Assembly: GCA_036732005.1 (NCBI GenBank)
Contig: DAINDF010000001.1
Location: 310,001 to 374,000, forward strand
Direction of reading: 5' to 3'
Origin: UBA1926 sp036732005
GTDB taxonomy: Bacteria; Planctomycetota; Phycisphaerae; Phycisphaerales; UBA1924
Length of the DNA stretch: 64,000 nucleotides
Shown: positions 60,939 through 64,000 of the stretch, in pieces
How the letters are laid out: the number at the start of each line of letters is the position of its first letter
How positions within the stretch are numbered: the first letter of the stretch is position 1
Position numbers and translations under genes: made by a program
The notes under the pieces: generated by a model
Told to the model about the DNA's origin: nothing
Databases searched by the model: none
The model's input: only the letters and a program-made list of their open reading frames with translations

Positions 60939-62042
60939 ATGGTTGAGGGACCGACCGGGGCGTTCGGCGACCGTCCGCTGGTGCGCCGCATCCAGGATGT
61001 ACTCCGCGAGCGGATCCGCTCGGGGGAGTTGTCGCCGGGTCAGAAACTCGCGAGCATGCGCCGGCTCGCCAACGAGTTTCATTGCTCGCTCGGGATCGTC
61101 AAACAGGCCGTCAACACCCTCGTTGCGCAGGGCTTCCTCCGCTCCTCCCCGCGCCGGGGCGTCTATGTCGCCGACACCTCGCCCGCCGCCCGCGAGATCC
61201 TGATCGTGCTGCCCCACCTCGAGGTTGAGCGGCTGCACCTCGCCCTCGCCGGCGTCCGCCGGGCCCTGCGGCACACGGGCTACCGGATCTCGATCCACGC
61301 CCAGGTCGACCCCGAGGACAACGAACTCCCCGCCTACCTCACCAGCGCCCAGATCGCCGGCGTGCTGGTCATGCTCCCCGCGCGGGGCGATCGCGAGGTC
61401 GTGATCGCGGCGGCCCGGAGCGCGGCCCTCCCGATCGTCGTGGTCGACATCGCGGACCGGATCGACGGCGTCGACAATGTGCTCATCGACCCGATCGAGA
61501 CGAGCCGCCTGGGCATCCAGCACCTCTTCGCGATCGGGCACCGAAAGATGGGGATGCTCGTGCCGCTCGAGGACGAGCGCACGATCTCGGGCATCGACGA
61601 GTTGATCCTCGAGTCCGTCCGCCGTCAGGGCATGCCCGCCGAGCGGATCACCGCGGTCCGTGTGGAACGGGCGCGGGAGAACCTCGATCAGGCGTGGAGG
61701 CGGGCCAAGGTCAAGGCGGAGGAACTCCTGCGGAGCGACCCCGAGGTGACCGCGATCATCGGCATCGGCCCGCAGATGACCCTCGGCGCGGCCCTGGGCG
61801 CCAAGGCGGCCGGTCGCGTCATTCCGCAGACCTGCTCGGTGCTGGGCCTCCTGGGTGACAGCTCGGCCCTGCAGAGCTTCGAGCCCGCGATCACGATCTT
61901 CGACAACCCGCTGGTGGACACCTGCGAACACGCGGCCACGCGCCTCCTGGGCCGGATCGAGGGGTTCGACGCCGCCCCGGGGCGGATCAGGCTCTCTGCG
62001 AAGTTCATCGAGCGGGAGAGCATCGCGCCGGTGCGGTCATGA
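60939..62042 (+). CDS. GntR-type DNA-binding domain fused to LacI-type sensor (regulator)
   Basis: The 367-residue protein has a winged helix at residues ~13-85 (VLRERIRSGELSPGQKLASM, NEFHCSLGIVKQAVNTLVAQ, FLRSSPRRGVYVAD). A type I periplasmic-binding-like domain follows to residue ~365 (ILIVLPHLEVERLHLALAGV, AGVLVMLPARGD, HLFAIGHRKMGMLVP, EVTAIIGIGPQMTLGAALGA, SVLGLLGDSSALQSFEPAIT). It is the same architecture as the regulator at 29.3 kb but only distantly similar. It overlaps the nucleosidase gene by four bases. Its ligand and operator are unknown; autoregulation of this operon is a reasonable guess. Confidence 0.85.
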   Translation: MVEGPTGAFGDRPLVRRIQDVLRERIRSGELSPGQKLASMRRLANEFHCSLGIVKQAVNTLVAQGFLRSSPRRGVYVADTSPAAREILIVLPHLEVERLHLALAGVRRALRHTGYRISIHAQVDPEDNELPAYLTSAQIAGVLVMLPARGDREVVIAAARSAALPIVVVDIADRIDGVDNVLIDPIETSRLGIQHLFAIGHRKMGMLVPLEDERTISGIDELILESVRRQGMPAERITAVRVERARENLDQAWRRAKVKAEELLRSDPEVTAIIGIGPQMTLGAALGAKAAGRVIPQTCSVLGLLGDSSALQSFEPAITIFDNPLVDTCEHAATRLLGRIEGFDAAPGRIRLSAKFIERESIAPVRS

Positions 62043-62776
62043 ACGCCGGCCGGCTCGGTGTCCTCACGGCGATGCCGGAGGAGGCCTCCACGCTCCTGTC
62101 CGCGTTCGACCGGCCCGCCGAGACGATCGAGCACGGGAAACGCGTCTTTCATCTCGGTGAGTTGTGGGGCGTCCCGGTCGTGGTGGTGGTTTCGCGGTGC
62201 GGCAAGGTCTCGGCCGCCGCGACCGTCACCGAACTGATCGTGCGATTCGGGGTGGGGCGCGTGGTGTGCGCGGGCGTCGCGGGCGGCCTGGGTGAGGGCG
62301 TCGAGATCGGCGATGTGGTGATCGCCGACCGCCTCGTGCAGCACGACCTCGACGCCCGCCCGCTCTGGCCCCGGCATGTGGTCCCGCTGCTCGAACTGGC
62401 CGAGTTCGAGGCGGACGCGGCGATGAACAACAGGCTCGTCGCGGCGGCGGACGACTTCTGCCGTGCGCACGGCGCGGGCCGAACGCACCTCGGGCTGATC
62501 GCGAGCGGGGATGTCTTCGTCCACGGCCCCGTCCTCGGGCACAGGATCCGAGAAACGCTGCCCGGGGTGCTCTGCGTGGAGATGGAGGGAGCGGCCGTGG
62601 CGCAGGTCTGCCGCGAGTACGGGGTCCCGTTCGCGGTGGTGCGGACGATCTCGGACCGGGCGGATTCGGACGCCCCCGCCGATTTCGGGGCCTCGCTGGG
62701 GGCCTTCGCGGCGACCCACACCTCGGGTATCCTGAGCCGGTTTCTGGCTCCGCACCGCGCGGGTGAAAGGGCGTGA
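62039..62776 (+). CDS. mtnN: 5'-methylthioadenosine/S-adenosylhomocysteine nucleosidase-like protein
   Basis: The 245-residue protein has the PNP/UDP fold: LGVLTAMPEEASTLLSAF at the start (MPEE typical of MTA/SAH nucleosidases), SRCGKVSAAATVTELIVRFG, CAGVAGGLGEGVEIGDVVIA, LGLIASGDVFV, CVEMEGAAVAQVCREYGVPF with the ribose-binding Met-Glu, and VRTISDRAD with the catalytic Asp. It would release adenine from MTA, SAH or 5'-deoxyadenosine. Related futalosine nucleosidase is an alternative. ATGA overlap with the regulator and TGATG with the antiporter tie the three genes together. Confidence 0.85.
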   Translation: MNAGRLGVLTAMPEEASTLLSAFDRPAETIEHGKRVFHLGELWGVPVVVVVSRCGKVSAAATVTELIVRFGVGRVVCAGVAGGLGEGVEIGDVVIADRLVQHDLDARPLWPRHVVPLLELAEFEADAAMNNRLVAAADDFCRAHGAGRTHLGLIASGDVFVHGPVLGHRIRETLPGVLCVEMEGAAVAQVCREYGVPFAVVRTISDRADSDAPADFGASLGAFAATHTSGILSRFLAPHRAGERA

Positions 62777-64000
62777 TGCTGGGAGAATTCGCGATCGCGA
62801 CGCTTGCCGCCGGCGGAGCCGGGGAGGGAGCGCTCGCGCTGCTGCTGATCGCCGTGCTGGGTGTGGGCGCCCAGTTCCTAGCCTGGCGGGTGGGGCTGCC
62901 CTCGATCTTGCTGCTGCTCGCGTTCGGGTTCGCGGTCGGACCCGGCGCCTCGCTGGCGCTTGGCCATCCCATTCTCGATCCCGATCCGCTGTTCGGCGAG
63001 CTGCTCTTCCCGCTGGTGGGCCTGTGCGTCGGGCTGATCCTGTACGAGGGCGGGCTGACGCTGCGGGCCCGAGAGATCAAGGGCGTGAGCCGGGTCGTGT
63101 TCATGCTCGTCTCGGTGGGCGCGCTGGTGACCTGGGGGATCGCGGCGCTCGGGGCGTACTTCCTGCTCGATCTCTCCCTGGAACTGTCGCTGCTGCTCGG
63201 GGCGATCCTGATCGTGACCGGCCCCACCGTCGTCGGCCCGCTGCTCCAGCACATCCGTCCCTCCGGGCAGTCGGGGCCGGTGCTGCGATGGGAGGGCATC
63301 GTCATCGACCCGATCGGGGCGGTGGCGGCGGTGCTCGTGCTCGAGACACTGCTCGCCGGCAACCCGGCCGAGGCGCCGGTCGAGGTGATCCTCGCGCTCG
63401 TGCGCACGGTCGTGGTCGGGGGCGGGCTGGGGTTGCTCAGCGCCGGGGTGCTGGTGGTCTTCCTCGACCGGTACTGGATCCCCGAGCAGTTGCAGAACCC
63501 GGTGAGCCTGATGCTTGCGGTCGCGTCGTACACCGTCTCGAACATGCTCCAGGCCGAGTCGGGGCTGCTGGCGACCACGGTGATGGGCGTGGCGCTGGCG
63601 AACCAGCGGCGCGTCGATGTGCGGCACATCCTCGAGTTCAAGGAGAACCTCCGGACGCTGATCATCGCCTCGCTGTTCATTGTGCTGGGGGCGCGCATCA
63701 CGCCCGACGACCTGCGGATGGTGGACTGGAGCCGGGCGGCGGGCTTCCTCGCGGTGCTGGTGCTGATCGCCAGGCCGGTCTCGGTCTGGATCTCGACGAT
63801 CGGCGCGGGGCTGTCGCTGAAGGAGCGGCTGTTCATGTCCTGGATGGCGCCACGCGGGATCGTGGCGGCGTCGGTCTCGAGCGTGTTCGCCCTCTCGCTC
63901 GCGGAGGCGCAGCCCGAGTCGCAGGCGACGATCCTGGTCCCGCTGACCTTCTCGGTGATCGTCGGGACGGTCTGCGTCTACGGGCTGACCGCGTCGTTCG
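62776..64000 (+). CDS. Cation/proton antiporter, CPA1 type (partial, runs off the window)
   Basis: At least 408 residues are visible and the frame is still open at the window edge. The membrane protein has helices throughout. GLPSILLLLAFGFAVGPGAS, GLILYEGGLTLRAREI, AILIVTGPTVVGPLLQ, EGIVIDPIGAVAAVLVLE and LFMSWMAPRGIVAASVSSVF are conserved CPA1/NhaP-like segments. They include the TGPTVVGP and DPIGA ion-binding stretches (ND motif replaced by ID). It exchanges Na+ or K+ for H+. A cytoplasmic TrkA-N domain may follow outside the window. The start overlaps the nucleosidase stop (TGATG). Confidence 0.9.
   Translation, partial: MLGEFAIATLAAGGAGEGALALLLIAVLGVGAQFLAWRVGLPSILLLLAFGFAVGPGASLALGHPILDPDPLFGELLFPLVGLCVGLILYEGGLTLRAREIKGVSRVVFMLVSVGALVTWGIAALGAYFLLDLSLELSLLLGAILIVTGPTVVGPLLQHIRPSGQSGPVLRWEGIVIDPIGAVAAVLVLETLLAGNPAEAPVEVILALVRTVVVGGGLGLLSAGVLVVFLDRYWIPEQLQNPVSLMLAVASYTVSNMLQAESGLLATTVMGVALANQRRVDVRHILEFKENLRTLIIASLFIVLGARITPDDLRMVDWSRAAGFLAVLVLIARPVSVWISTIGAGLSLKERLFMSWMAPRGIVAASVSSVFALSLAEAQPESQATILVPLTFSVIVGTVCVYGLTASF

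Overview
The window is a GC-rich bacterial chromosome segment (roughly 68-70 % G+C by eye) with housekeeping genes (aspS, mnmG, mdh, rpsT, kbl, two tRNAs) and many secreted or sugar-handling proteins. Three kinds of evidence suggest a planctomycete, most likely Phycisphaerae/Phycisphaerales. Two secreted proteins end in a PAP-type, PEP-CTERM-like tail (PAPG, hydrophobic stretch, RRRR). Four extracellular proteins end in a paired calcium-loop module with a Gly-Cys terminus, the form often annotated as a GC-type dockerin. There is also a prepilin-like protein with the FTLIELLVVIAIIALL signature. The taxonomic call is inference.

Layout. 1-23.3 kb: an SRPBCC protein, a divergent pair of secreted alpha-glucan enzymes (GH13 amylase-like and GH31 glucosidase), small-molecule enzymes, aspS, a ThrE-type exporter, a DUF5009-type membrane protein, a GH38 alpha-mannosidase, a flavin reductase-like protein behind a structured leader with a terminator, mnmG carrying two repeat-derived in-frame insertions, mdh, and a PAP-tailed secreted protein. 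23.6-31.6 kb: a minus-strand operon running regulator (GntR DNA-binding plus LacI-type sensor), prepilin-like protein (frameshifted), sugar-binding lipoprotein, two ABC permeases and an FAD oxidoreductase, preceded by another PAP-tailed protein. 31.8-37.7 kb: a minus-strand operon of three Gfo/Idh/MocA dehydrogenases, a TIM-barrel isomerase/epimerase and a NagB deaminase fused to a PIG-L deacetylase. 37.7-43.3 kb: secreted GHL10 proteins (one fused to a phosphodiester glycosidase) and a dockerin-tailed protein. 43.4-49.6 kb: ROK kinase, sodium/solute symporter, cytoplasmic GH20 hexosaminidase, anmK and murQ. 49.6-54.2 kb: a Gfo/Idh oxidoreductase, a laminin-B/dockerin protein, an AT-richer orphan with a HEPN-like motif, kbl and a small membrane protein. 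54.3-58.9 kb: an ABC metal transporter (binding protein, ATPase, two permeases). Both permeases carry a C-terminal DtxR/MntR-like domain, and the operon promoter overlaps a palindromic operator candidate. 59-64 kb: tRNA-Arg, rpsT, a CPBP protease, tRNA-Glu, a second GntR/LacI hybrid regulator, a nucleosidase and a cation/proton antiporter cut by the window end.

The strongest functional reading is that 34.5-49.6 kb is a peptidoglycan/amino-sugar scavenging region. GHL10 enzymes would attack glycan outside the cytoplasm and the symporter would import products. GH20 would split disaccharides, AnmK and the ROK kinase would phosphorylate them, MurQ would remove lactate, and the PIG-L-NagB fusion would deacetylate and deaminate to fructose-6-phosphate. 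The most unusual items are the transporter with two built-in DtxR-like domains, the repeat insertions inside mnmG, and the structured RNA candidate before the flavin reductase gene.
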